From assembly GCA_002360455.1 (NCBI GenBank), contig DEQQ01000020.1:1-55204 (forward strand): 55,204 nt of DNA, read 5' to 3'. Position numbers and translations under genes: made by a program. Positions 16,860 to 25,186 of the stretch are shown one piece after another. The notes beneath the pieces are model-generated. The model was not told where the DNA came from and made no database searches. It worked only from the letters and a program-made list of their open reading frames with translations. Numbering within the stretch: position 1 is the first letter of the stretch; each line of letters starts with the position of its first letter. This DNA is from Saprospiraceae bacterium UBA3362 (GTDB lineage: Bacteria > Bacteroidota > Bacteroidia > Chitinophagales > Saprospiraceae).

Positions 16860-17543
16860 GTGCATATAGACATCATATCGGTTGTTCCCAAACTTTTGCA
16901 AGGTCCATTTGATCATTCTATTCTGAAACGAGCCTCAGAGCAATCTCTACTTGAAGTGCGAGTGCATGATCTTCGCGCATATGGAATCGGGGTACACAAG
17001 CAGGTAGACGACTACCAGTTTGGTGGTGGTGCAGGAATGGTCATGATGATGGAACCTTTGGTGAATTGTTTGGAACAGCTCAAATCTCAAAGAAACTATG
17101 ACGAGATAATTTATCTAAGCCCTGACGGTTTGACTTTGCAACAATCTATGGCCAATCGGCTTTCACTCAAGGAGAATCTGGTCCTCATCTGCGGACACTA
17201 CAAAGGCATTGACCAAAGATTTAGAGATCATTATGTGACCATGGAAATTTCTATAGGAGATTATGTCTTGAGTGGGGGAGAATTGGCTGCAGCGGTATTG
17301 GTGGATGCGATCGGGAGACTGATTCCCGGAGTATTGAATGATGAAACTTCTGCCCTCACAGATTCATTTCAGGATAAGTTGTTGGCTCCTCCGGTTTATA
17401 CACGTCCGGCCAATTTTAACGGCATGGAAGTTCCCTCTGTGTTGTTATCCGGACATCAAAAAAATATCGATGATTGGAGATACGAACAAAGCATCGAAAA
17501 AACCAAGCAAAGAAGACCGGACTTACTTCAACAATACGAGTAA
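16860..17543 (+). CDS. trmD: tRNA (guanine-N1)-methyltransferase
   Basis: A 227-residue SPOUT methyltransferase that makes m1G37 in tRNAs and prevents frameshifting. Family motifs in order are DIISVVPKLLQGPFDHSIL, the DDYQFGGGAGMVMM loop, ICGHYKGIDQR and the trefoil-knot segment EISIGDYVLSGGELA, then RPANFNGMEVPSVLLSGHQ. Translation starts at a GTG at 16860, since no ATG exists upstream in frame after the terminator. TrmD often sits in an rpsP-rimM-trmD-rplS operon; here it stands alone, convergent with a TonB receptor gene. Confidence 0.96.
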   Translation: MHIDIISVVPKLLQGPFDHSILKRASEQSLLEVRVHDLRAYGIGVHKQVDDYQFGGGAGMVMMMEPLVNCLEQLKSQRNYDEIIYLSPDGLTLQQSMANRLSLKENLVLICGHYKGIDQRFRDHYVTMEISIGDYVLSGGELAAAVLVDAIGRLIPGVLNDETSALTDSFQDKLLAPPVYTRPANFNGMEVPSVLLSGHQKNIDDWRYEQSIEKTKQRRPDLLQQYE

Positions 17544-17597
17544 AGGCTTATTGCCGAGTTGATCGAATTTTCAATAATTCAATCCCAAAAAAACAAG

Positions 17598-20039
17598 CTA
17601 AAATTCAAAAACAAATCCTAGGCTTGGAATGAAATTGACCTGCGGGTCTGATAAAATTTTTGGCACTGCATTGGATCCGTCTTTTTTAAGTTCTGATCCA
17701 TCTGTGGTAACAAACCCCGAATTGTCTGCTTTGCGTTCAAAGACATAGTTGGGTAAGTTGTAGGTCTTTAGAAACAATGCATTGGTCAGATCAAAATAAA
17801 CATCCAATGTCGCTCTTTTGAAATTCCATTTTTTGTCAATTCTAAAATCAACCTGGTTGAAATTGGCAAGACGCTCTGAGTTTAATCTCGAATAATCCAA
17901 TACCCCTTCTCCAAAAGTTGTGTAATTAATTCGTGAAGCTGTCGAGTCAAATGGCGTATAAGGAACACCTCCTGCAAAACGATATTTTAACCCGATCTCC
18001 CAGTTCTTTTTAAATTTTTTTCCTATGGTAATAGAAAACAAATGTCGGTTGTCCCAGGAAGAGGCTACAAGTTTGTCCTGAGCATTGCTAAACTGACTGA
18101 TCACATAGGTATAAGAAAAAAAAGTAAAAAAATTGCGAATCATTTTCTGCTGAAAAAAAAGTTCAAGTCCATATGCTTGACCTCTGCCACTGTCATTTAC
18201 TTTTTCATTTCCAATAGTTCCAAAGTCTGAACCCAAGTTTGCCAAAGAAATTCCGTTTCTTTCACTCACTGGATAGTTGGAATAGCGCTTGTAAAATGAT
18301 TCTATGGTTATCCTGGTGCTTGCTCTAGGAATAAACTCTGTTCCGACTACAAAATGATTGCAACGAATATAATCAACATCTTTATTGATAAAACTTGCTG
18401 TACTGTCCTGATAGCCCAGGATGGTATAAGCCGGAAGCTTGGTATAGGATCCTACACTGCTATTGATTCTCCATTTGGCATTCACTGCAAACTCAAGGCT
18501 CAGTCGAGGTGATAATTGTGCAATCGGATTAAAACCTCGGGTTGTAAAGGAATTCAGGTCCGTTCTAAGGCCTATGGAAAGCCCAAGTTTCTCATCAAAA
18601 AAACGTCTGGAACCCTGACCGGATACTCCGATCTTTATTAAATCAAAAGCAGAAGTAAATTGATTCTCAATTTGATTTTGAATAATATTGTTTTGGGAAT
18701 CCCGAATTTCTTTTCGGATGATTTGACTGAATGCATTATTGTATTTTGCATATTGTAATGATAGTCCTGAGCTAATGGTCCATTTGGAGATAAATTGAGT
18801 TAGATTAAATCTTAATTTATTTTCGATCTCTTGAGATTCTGAACCCAATGTTTGTTTGCTTGGATCATTTCGCAAACCATCTTCAAAAATTCTAAAATCA
18901 TTATCAGACATATTTCTACTTACGGCAAGGTTCCAATAGCCATTAGTGAACAGATGCTTTGCTGCAACTCCCACGGCATAATTCCATTGTTTTATGGTTG
19001 GTCCTCTTTTGATGATGTACGCATTGTCCACACTGGTGTTTTTTGTGAGGTCAATGTAGAAATCATCCAATGCTCCGAGGCCGATGGCGGTAATGCTTGT
19101 TTTGGGATTAAGTTGATGTTTTACTCTGTATTGGAAATCCCAGTAATTTGGACGTATGGCAAGATCAATGGCCTCAAAAAGATATTGTAAATAGGATCTT
19201 CGCACAGAACTCAAAAAATTGGTTTTAGGTCCAATGGGTCCTTCCACAGTTGCTGCAAGCTCAGAAGAACTGAGTCTCAAATTTCCTTGCAATCGTTCCC
19301 TATTGCCATCCCTTTGCTTAAATTGAAAAACCGAAGATAATGCATTGTCATATTTGGCATCAAAAGAACTTGAGTTTAATGTTAGCTCCTCAACAAAACT
19401 GACATTCAAAATTCCATTAGAACCTCCGGAAGATCCCTGGGTTGCAAAATGGTTTATCGTTGGAATTTCAATATCGTCCAGATAATAAACATTTTCGCTC
19501 GGGCCTCCTCCTCTCATGATGATATCATTTCTATTGCCAACTCCCGGAGGAGAGGCTATTCCGGGCAGAGATTGAACAATTTTGAACACATCAAAATTAC
19601 CACCCGGACTGGTTTTAATTTCTTGCATACTGAGTCGCTGAAGAGAGTTGGGCGTTTCTACTGTGCTCGGTCTGATACTCCTGTTGGCGCTCACTGTAAC
19701 TTCCTGAAGGGATTTGACATCAGGTTTAAGTTCTACAGAAAGTACATTGATATTGCCCGAATTAATATCGACATTGTAGAGGGTTTTGCTTTCATATCCG
19801 GTGTACTCTACCAACAAATTGTAGCTGCCTACATTATATTCTATTCTAAATCGTCCATCGAGATCTGTAACTGCGCCAATGGTTGGATTGCTATTTTGTA
19901 TTTTGACGCTTGCGCCAATTAATATTTCTTGAGTAAGTTGATCTTTGAGGACGCCACTGATAATTCCTTTGCGCTGTGCAAAGCTGAAAAACGGAAATAA
20001 AAACAAGCTAAAATAAATAAAGTATCGCATGCAATTCAT
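17598..20039 (-). CDS. TonB-dependent outer-membrane receptor (SusC-like N-terminus)
   Basis: An 813-residue outer-membrane beta-barrel. A signal peptide (MRYFIYFSLFLFPFFSFA) leads to a CarboxypepD_reg-like domain (GVLKDQLTQEILIGASVKI, DLDGRFRIEY). Next come a plug domain (SMQEIKTSPGGNFDVFKIVQ, IIMRGGGPSENVYYLDDIEI) and a barrel ending in Phe (FVFEF), the usual barrel-assembly signal. No SusD partner or TonB gene is next to it, so the substrate is unknown; iron chelates or peptides are both possible. Two in-frame ATGs (20039 and 20030) could start it. The stop codon overlaps one copy of the CAAGCTAAAA word. Confidence 0.88.
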   Translation of the reverse strand: MNCMRYFIYFSLFLFPFFSFAQRKGIISGVLKDQLTQEILIGASVKIQNSNPTIGAVTDLDGRFRIEYNVGSYNLLVEYTGYESKTLYNVDINSGNINVLSVELKPDVKSLQEVTVSANRSIRPSTVETPNSLQRLSMQEIKTSPGGNFDVFKIVQSLPGIASPPGVGNRNDIIMRGGGPSENVYYLDDIEIPTINHFATQGSSGGSNGILNVSFVEELTLNSSSFDAKYDNALSSVFQFKQRDGNRERLQGNLRLSSSELAATVEGPIGPKTNFLSSVRRSYLQYLFEAIDLAIRPNYWDFQYRVKHQLNPKTSITAIGLGALDDFYIDLTKNTSVDNAYIIKRGPTIKQWNYAVGVAAKHLFTNGYWNLAVSRNMSDNDFRIFEDGLRNDPSKQTLGSESQEIENKLRFNLTQFISKWTISSGLSLQYAKYNNAFSQIIRKEIRDSQNNIIQNQIENQFTSAFDLIKIGVSGQGSRRFFDEKLGLSIGLRTDLNSFTTRGFNPIAQLSPRLSLEFAVNAKWRINSSVGSYTKLPAYTILGYQDSTASFINKDVDYIRCNHFVVGTEFIPRASTRITIESFYKRYSNYPVSERNGISLANLGSDFGTIGNEKVNDSGRGQAYGLELFFQQKMIRNFFTFFSYTYVISQFSNAQDKLVASSWDNRHLFSITIGKKFKKNWEIGLKYRFAGGVPYTPFDSTASRINYTTFGEGVLDYSRLNSERLANFNQVDFRIDKKWNFKRATLDVYFDLTNALFLKTYNLPNYVFERKADNSGFVTTDGSELKKDGSNAVPKILSDPQVNFIPSLGFVFEF

Positions 20040-20205
20040 TTAAAGAGGATAAAACAAATTTTTTCTTATAAAGTTAGAGCAATCCAATTAGAAACATTTC
20101 TATAAAAGATCATCTTAATTGTTATCCAAGCCTTTACAAATGGATTGATTTTACATTATATAACTTGCCGTAACCTAAAAGGATTTATTTTAGGGATTAA
20201 GCTTT

Positions 20206-20232
20206 TTGGTACCGATTTTCCTTTTAGATTTG
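20206..20232 (+). promoter_or_regulatory. Bacteroidota-type promoter for the isomerase gene
   Basis: TAGATTTG at 20225-20232 fits the -7 consensus TAnnTTTG of Bacteroidota sigma-A promoters. A TTG at 20206-20208 could serve as the -33 box, with 16 nt between them, slightly short of the usual 17-23. The ATG of the isomerase gene is 21 nt downstream. This is a pattern match only. Confidence 0.4.
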
Positions 20233-20252
20233 TGCCATAATATCGTTCGAAT

Positions 20253-21245
20253 ATGACAATGTTGGAAATGGTGGATCGCTTCTGTGATCAGCTTGAAGAA
20301 GCCATTCAGATTGGATCCACAGCCTTAATTGACAGATGTGTAAAAGACCCCGGTCAAATCTATGTTGCAGGAATGGGAGGTTCGGGTATAGGAGCAGATT
20401 TGGTGTCAGCTCTGACCAAAACTCAATTGAAAGTACCTTATTTGGTGGGCAAGTCTTACGAGGCTCCGCATTATATTAATTCTCAATCTATAGTTGTAGC
20501 TTCTTCTTATTCCGGCAATACAGAAGAAACATTGAGCTGTTTGGAAGAAGTGAAGAAAAAAGGATCTCGAATAATCGTAATTAGTTCGGGAGGTGAATTA
20601 TTAAAACAAGCTAAAGAAAACAAATGGGAATATATTCAACTGCCTTCCGATTGGCCATCGCCAAGAGCTTGTTTGTCCTATTCTGTAGTGGCACAGTTGT
20701 ATATGCTGTTTCATCTCGGCTTAATCAAAGACAACTTTGTTGGGGAACTTAGAAATTCTATTCAAAGGCTTAGATCTGAGAAAGATGAAATTAAGGAGAA
20801 GGCTGCTCATTTGGCCAATGCTTTGTTTGAAAAAAATGCAGTGATTTACTCTACAGATCAATTTGAACCTGTTGCTGTTCGATTTCGTCAACAAATCAAT
20901 GAGAATGCAAAACGACTTTGCTGGCATCATACCATTCCGGAAATGAACCACAACGAATTGGTCGGTTGGAGAAAAAATGATCCCAAACTTGCAGTTCTGT
21001 TTTTGCGATCTTCCTCAGATCATCCAAGAAATATTGTGAGAATGGATCTTACCAAAGAAATAGCCTCGCATTATGCAGGAGCATGCATTGAGTTGTTTGC
21101 CAAAGGAGATTCATTTTTGGAAAGAGTATTTTATCTGATTCATCTTACAGATTACATATCAGTATTTTTGGCAGATCTCAACAAAGTAGATGCCGTAGAA
21201 GTAAAAGTGATCGATTTTTTAAAGCAAGAGCTTGCCAAAGTATAA
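20253..21245 (+). CDS. Bifunctional phosphoglucose/phosphomannose isomerase
   Basis: A 330-residue SIS-fold enzyme that interconverts glucose-6-P or mannose-6-P with fructose-6-P. The two SIS domains are marked by GMGGSGIGADLVSAL and SSYSGNTEETLSCLEEV. PRACLSYS and PEMNHNELVGW, in which Glu and His act in catalysis, are typical of the bifunctional PGI/PMI family and not of classical Pgi. It could feed glucose-6-P to the CDP-glucose pathway at the window's start, but it is 12 kb away and monocistronic. It converges on the BNR protein gene with a 47-bp gap. Confidence 0.9.
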   Translation: MTMLEMVDRFCDQLEEAIQIGSTALIDRCVKDPGQIYVAGMGGSGIGADLVSALTKTQLKVPYLVGKSYEAPHYINSQSIVVASSYSGNTEETLSCLEEVKKKGSRIIVISSGGELLKQAKENKWEYIQLPSDWPSPRACLSYSVVAQLYMLFHLGLIKDNFVGELRNSIQRLRSEKDEIKEKAAHLANALFEKNAVIYSTDQFEPVAVRFRQQINENAKRLCWHHTIPEMNHNELVGWRKNDPKLAVLFLRSSSDHPRNIVRMDLTKEIASHYAGACIELFAKGDSFLERVFYLIHLTDYISVFLADLNKVDAVEVKVIDFLKQELAKV

Positions 21246-21292
21246 TTTTTACGAATATAAATTATACTTAAAGTCAATTGCAGGTACTATTG

Positions 21293-24200
21293 CTATTCTA
21301 TTTTCTTGGGATTTATTACCGGAATTTCTTTGTCTCGTATCAGCTGATTGAACTCTTTGAGCTCATTTTGTTTTAGGGCATCAAATCTTCCGATTTGCTC
21401 GTCGATGGCCTTGCTTACTTCTACCCTGAACTGTTCTGCTTGTTTTGTAGGTGGATAAGAATTATATCCATTAAGAGCGCTCAAATGAGCTAATTTATTG
21501 GTTAATTTTATAGGATAGTTGATCGGATCTTGAACACTCTGATTCTTGGTTTGGTAAAGTTCATTTTCTATATGGAGTAAAATACTGTCGATCATTTTTT
21601 GCTTTTTGAAAATAAGCTCATTCTCTTTGCTTGCATCCATTCTACTTACAAAATCACTCAGCTGCGATCTTACATCTCGCATCCCGATAACGCATCGATG
21701 AGCTTCATCCAGTTTGTCTCTGCAATTTTTTATAAAGAAATATTTTTCTTTCACCTCATCATCAGTCACCGGATATCGCGGATCTTTCTCCAGTTTGCAA
21801 TCCACACTATCTGCAAATCGCTTTCCTTGCATTATGATCTTGTAATTTCCCGGATAAGCCACAGGTCCTTGCAATGAAGACCACCACAAAATCATTCCAC
21901 TAACCGATTTAGCTGCAGGGTAAGTATAAGAAAGTAGCGACATATTGCTACCTGATTTTAATTCAAGTTTTTTGCTCTTGTCTTTTTCGATGGTCGAATA
22001 GTGACTCACTGTATCCCGAAGTTCGTTCAACAAACAAAGATGGATTGTATCATCCTTGTACAAACTATCGATATAGGAATAAAGTACAAATTCTTCAGGT
22101 AGATTTTTTCCGTTCGGATACTGATTGGATTGACTTCCAAAAGAACGGAGTGCGGGGATTGGGGTAAATAATGCAAATGATATTTTAGCTTGACTTTTTC
22201 TGATGGGATCTAGATTGTCTATCATCCAAACTCCTCTTCCCTGAGTCGAAATAAGAATAGCATCTTCCTTGAGACAGATATCCGTTACCGGAGTTATGGG
22301 CAAATTCTTTTGGAACGAATACCATTGGGCGCCCATATTGTAGCTTATATACATTCCTTGTTCGGTTCCTGCATACAATAATCCTTTTATCTTTTTGTCT
22401 GCTCGAATGGCCCTTGTAAAATGCTCATTGGATATTCCTTGGTTAATGGATTTCCAGCTCACACCATAATCTGTAGTCATGAACAAATAAGGTTTTCGAT
22501 CTCCCGATTTGTATGAAGTGGCTGCAATATAGCAGGTCTTGGCATCCATTGGATCCGGCTCAATACAGTTGATCATCGTCCATTCCGGCAATCCGGAGAT
22601 ATTGCATTTGGTCCAGTGCATTCCTCCATCTTGACTTACATGAACCAGCCCATCATCAGAGCCTACCCACAGCAAATCTTTTTGAACCGGAGACTCCGCA
22701 GCAGCAAACAGTGTACAGTAATATTCTACAGAGGTATTGTCTTTTGTAATAGGGCCACCGGAAGCCTGTTGTTTGGTTTTATCATCTCTTGTGAGGTCTG
22801 GACTAAGGGTTGTCCAAGAATCGCCTTCGTCAGTGCTTGCATGCAAATGATTGGACGCTGCATAAAGTTTTTTTGGATTGTGAGGAGAAAAGAAAATGGG
22901 GAAGTTCCATTGAAATCTGTATTTCTGATTTTCTGCTCCGTGACCTAGAGGATTATCAGGCCATATATTGATACTTCTGTTGATTTTATTTTTATGATCA
23001 CGACGATCAAACAAGCCACCATAAGAACCTCCATATACAATATCCGGATTGAGTGGATCGGCTACAATATGTCCACTTTCTCCGCCTGCAGTATATTCCC
23101 ATGCAGACGAATTGATGCTGCCTTCATCGGTGCGATGAAGAATTCTCAATGCGCTGTTGTCTTGTTGCGCCACCAGAATATGATAAGGCTTGGCGTTGTC
23201 TGTAGAAATTCTATAAAATTGAGCTGTAGGCTGATTGTGCAAACTAGACCACGACGCCCCTTCATTCATCGTGATTTCTGCACCACCATCATCGGCAAGA
23301 ATCAAGTTCTTTGGATTGTTTGGATTAATCCAAAGATCATGACAATCTCCATGCCCTACATTAATGGTTTTGAAGGTCTTTCCCCCATCTTTGGATTGAT
23401 GTAAATATACATTCAAAGCATAAACTGTATTGGCATCATTAGGGTCGGCATAAATTCTTGAGAAATACCAGGCTCTCTGCCTAAGATCCCTGCTGTCATT
23501 GACCAATTCCCAATTGATTCCTCCGTCATCTGTTCTGTACACACCTCCTTTTTCATTTTCAATCATTGCATACATCCTGTCCGGATTACTCTCGCAAATT
23601 GTAATCATGCTGATGCCCCAAAGTCCTCCCGGCAATCCTTTGTTTGATTTGATTTCTTTCCAACTTTCTCCATGATCCGTACTTTTCCATAATGAACAAC
23701 CTGATCCTCCACTAGAAAAACTGTACGGACTTCTTCTCGCATTCCAAGTTGTCGCAAACCAAATTTTTGTTTGCGTCGGATGTTGTACCAACTCAACGGC
23801 TCCCGCCGAATCCGAAACAAACAAAGTCTTTCTCCAAGTTTTGCCTCCATCGGTAGTTTTGAAAATACCTCTCTCCGAATTGCTTGAAAAAACATCTCCC
23901 ATAGCGGCTAATAAAACAATATTGGGATCTTTAGGATGAATTCTGATTCTTGAAATATGTCTTGTATTTTTTAATCCTACAAAAGACCAACTCGTACCTG
24001 CATCCTCAGATTTCCAGACACCATGACCTGAAGAAACATTACCACGCCAGGTCTCTTCTCCCGTTCCCACAAAAACAATATTGGGATCTGATGTGGAGAC
24101 GGCAACAGATCCTATAGACCCTCCAAAATATCCATCAGAAATATTTTTCCAAGACCTCCCTGCATCTTTTGTTTTCCACACTCCACCACCGGTACTTCCC

Positions 24201-24382
24201 ATATAGTAGAGTTGATCATTCCCTATAACTCCGGTCACCGCACAAGATCTTCCACCTCTTGGCGGTCCGATTTCTCTCCATTCTACAGCAGAACTTTGAG
24301 CTTCGAATGGATTTTGCATTGACACTTGAGCCTGTATCAAACAAGCTAAAAAACTACTAATGAGAATAAAAAAGGATTTCAT
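21293..24382 (-). CDS. Exported sortilin/VPS10-like BNR-repeat protein
   Basis: A 1029-residue secreted protein with a signal peptide (MKSFFILISSFLACLIQAQ). It carries at least nine Asp-box (BNR) blades of the S-x-D-x-G-x-x-W type, such as TKDAGRSWKN, TTDGGKTWRK, STDHGESWKE and SQDGGMHWTK, and so folds as one or two beta-propellers. About 280 C-terminal residues hold a mixed helical region (KKQKMIDSILLHIEN). Relatives are annotated as glycosyl hydrolase/VPS10; no sialidase active-site arginines could be assigned, so a binding or scaffold role is as likely. No type IX sorting domain is seen. The start at 24382 is the ATG that opens the signal peptide. Confidence 0.82.
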   Translation of the reverse strand: MKSFFILISSFLACLIQAQVSMQNPFEAQSSAVEWREIGPPRGGRSCAVTGVIGNDQLYYMGSTGGGVWKTKDAGRSWKNISDGYFGGSIGSVAVSTSDPNIVFVGTGEETWRGNVSSGHGVWKSEDAGTSWSFVGLKNTRHISRIRIHPKDPNIVLLAAMGDVFSSNSERGIFKTTDGGKTWRKTLFVSDSAGAVELVQHPTQTKIWFATTWNARRSPYSFSSGGSGCSLWKSTDHGESWKEIKSNKGLPGGLWGISMITICESNPDRMYAMIENEKGGVYRTDDGGINWELVNDSRDLRQRAWYFSRIYADPNDANTVYALNVYLHQSKDGGKTFKTINVGHGDCHDLWINPNNPKNLILADDGGAEITMNEGASWSSLHNQPTAQFYRISTDNAKPYHILVAQQDNSALRILHRTDEGSINSSAWEYTAGGESGHIVADPLNPDIVYGGSYGGLFDRRDHKNKINRSINIWPDNPLGHGAENQKYRFQWNFPIFFSPHNPKKLYAASNHLHASTDEGDSWTTLSPDLTRDDKTKQQASGGPITKDNTSVEYYCTLFAAAESPVQKDLLWVGSDDGLVHVSQDGGMHWTKCNISGLPEWTMINCIEPDPMDAKTCYIAATSYKSGDRKPYLFMTTDYGVSWKSINQGISNEHFTRAIRADKKIKGLLYAGTEQGMYISYNMGAQWYSFQKNLPITPVTDICLKEDAILISTQGRGVWMIDNLDPIRKSQAKISFALFTPIPALRSFGSQSNQYPNGKNLPEEFVLYSYIDSLYKDDTIHLCLLNELRDTVSHYSTIEKDKSKKLELKSGSNMSLLSYTYPAAKSVSGMILWWSSLQGPVAYPGNYKIIMQGKRFADSVDCKLEKDPRYPVTDDEVKEKYFFIKNCRDKLDEAHRCVIGMRDVRSQLSDFVSRMDASKENELIFKKQKMIDSILLHIENELYQTKNQSVQDPINYPIKLTNKLAHLSALNGYNSYPPTKQAEQFRVEVSKAIDEQIGRFDALKQNELKEFNQLIRDKEIPVINPKKIE

Positions 24383-24559
24383 CTGCGGCAAATTTTGTGG
24401 TAAAAAGTCCATTGATTCACACAACGATTGTCACTCGTGACATGACAAATATTATTGAGCAAGGAATCGTCTGCCAAACATAAGAAAAATCCAAGTTCTG
24501 TGCAAAAAATGAGTAAAAGGAGTGGCTTATTTTGGTTTTTACTTTGGGTTTTAGACCTG

Positions 24560-24616
24560 CTATCCATTACGGCGCTCTGCGCCTCCATTTCTATCAGGAC
24601 TAGGTTTGCAACAAGA
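24560..24616. repeat. Short interspersed repeat, family R2, copy 2
   Basis: It repeats the 14298-14352 element: CTATCCATTACGGCGCTCTG, then CATTTCTATCAGGACTAGG and TTTGCA. The centre forms a GGCGC-TCT-GCGCC hairpin, and CCTG/CAGG close an outer stem, so the compensated differences between copies keep the fold. It lies in the 422-bp gap between the divergent BNR protein gene and the small membrane protein gene, where no other gene is seen. The rest of the gap is very AT-rich. Confidence 0.7.
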
Positions 24617-24804
24617 CGTACATTGCTTGGAGTAATCAAAAATTAATATTATAAAAATTTATAATGTTTAATTATAAATAAATTAGCATTTTAAAAATAA
24701 CATTTTATTTTAATATTAATATTGCATGACAAGCTCTCAAGCTTTTTTGATAAGCTATAGATAATTGCTAACTTAGCACCTGATTCAATCAAAACGAATT
24801 TTTT

Positions 24805-25149
24805 ATGAAACCGGTACAGGCCAATCTGATCAACTGTTTTGTTTTAGTATTTATTGGTTTGTGGAGTTTTCAGTCCACAGATTTTTTGCACAAAACAGCG
24901 ATGGTGCCCGTAATAACAGGGATTGTGCTCAGTGCTTTTCATAAAGGAATGAAAGAAGGAAATAAAATTGCAGGAATTACAGTGCTGGTTATCACATCGT
25001 TGCTTTTTATAGCTTTGTTTTTACCTCTCAAAAGAGAAATTGAAGCCAAAGATTATTTAGGAATTCTGAGAGTATCTCTTATGTTGATATCCTGCGCTTA
25101 CTCAATATTTGTGTTAATGAGAAATATTTTCTCTGCTCAAAAAAGCTGA
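24805..25149 (+). CDS. Small membrane protein of unknown function
   Basis: Not recognised. The 114 residues hold four hydrophobic spans: LINCFVLVFIGLWSF, AMVPVITGIVLSAF, AGITVLVITSLLFIALFLPL and LRVSLMLISCAYSIFVLM. Short charged loops (KGMKEGNK, KREIEAKDY) lie between them. It is probably an inner-membrane protein. It is co-directional with the HEAT-cyclophilin gene 37 bp downstream and may share its transcript. Small four-helix proteins of this kind are common in Bacteroidota and have no assigned role. Confidence 0.7.
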   Translation: MKPVQANLINCFVLVFIGLWSFQSTDFLHKTAMVPVITGIVLSAFHKGMKEGNKIAGITVLVITSLLFIALFLPLKREIEAKDYLGILRVSLMLISCAYSIFVLMRNIFSAQKS

Positions 25150-25186
25150 AAGAAAAACTCATTTTGTTAGTATTACTATAATAAGA

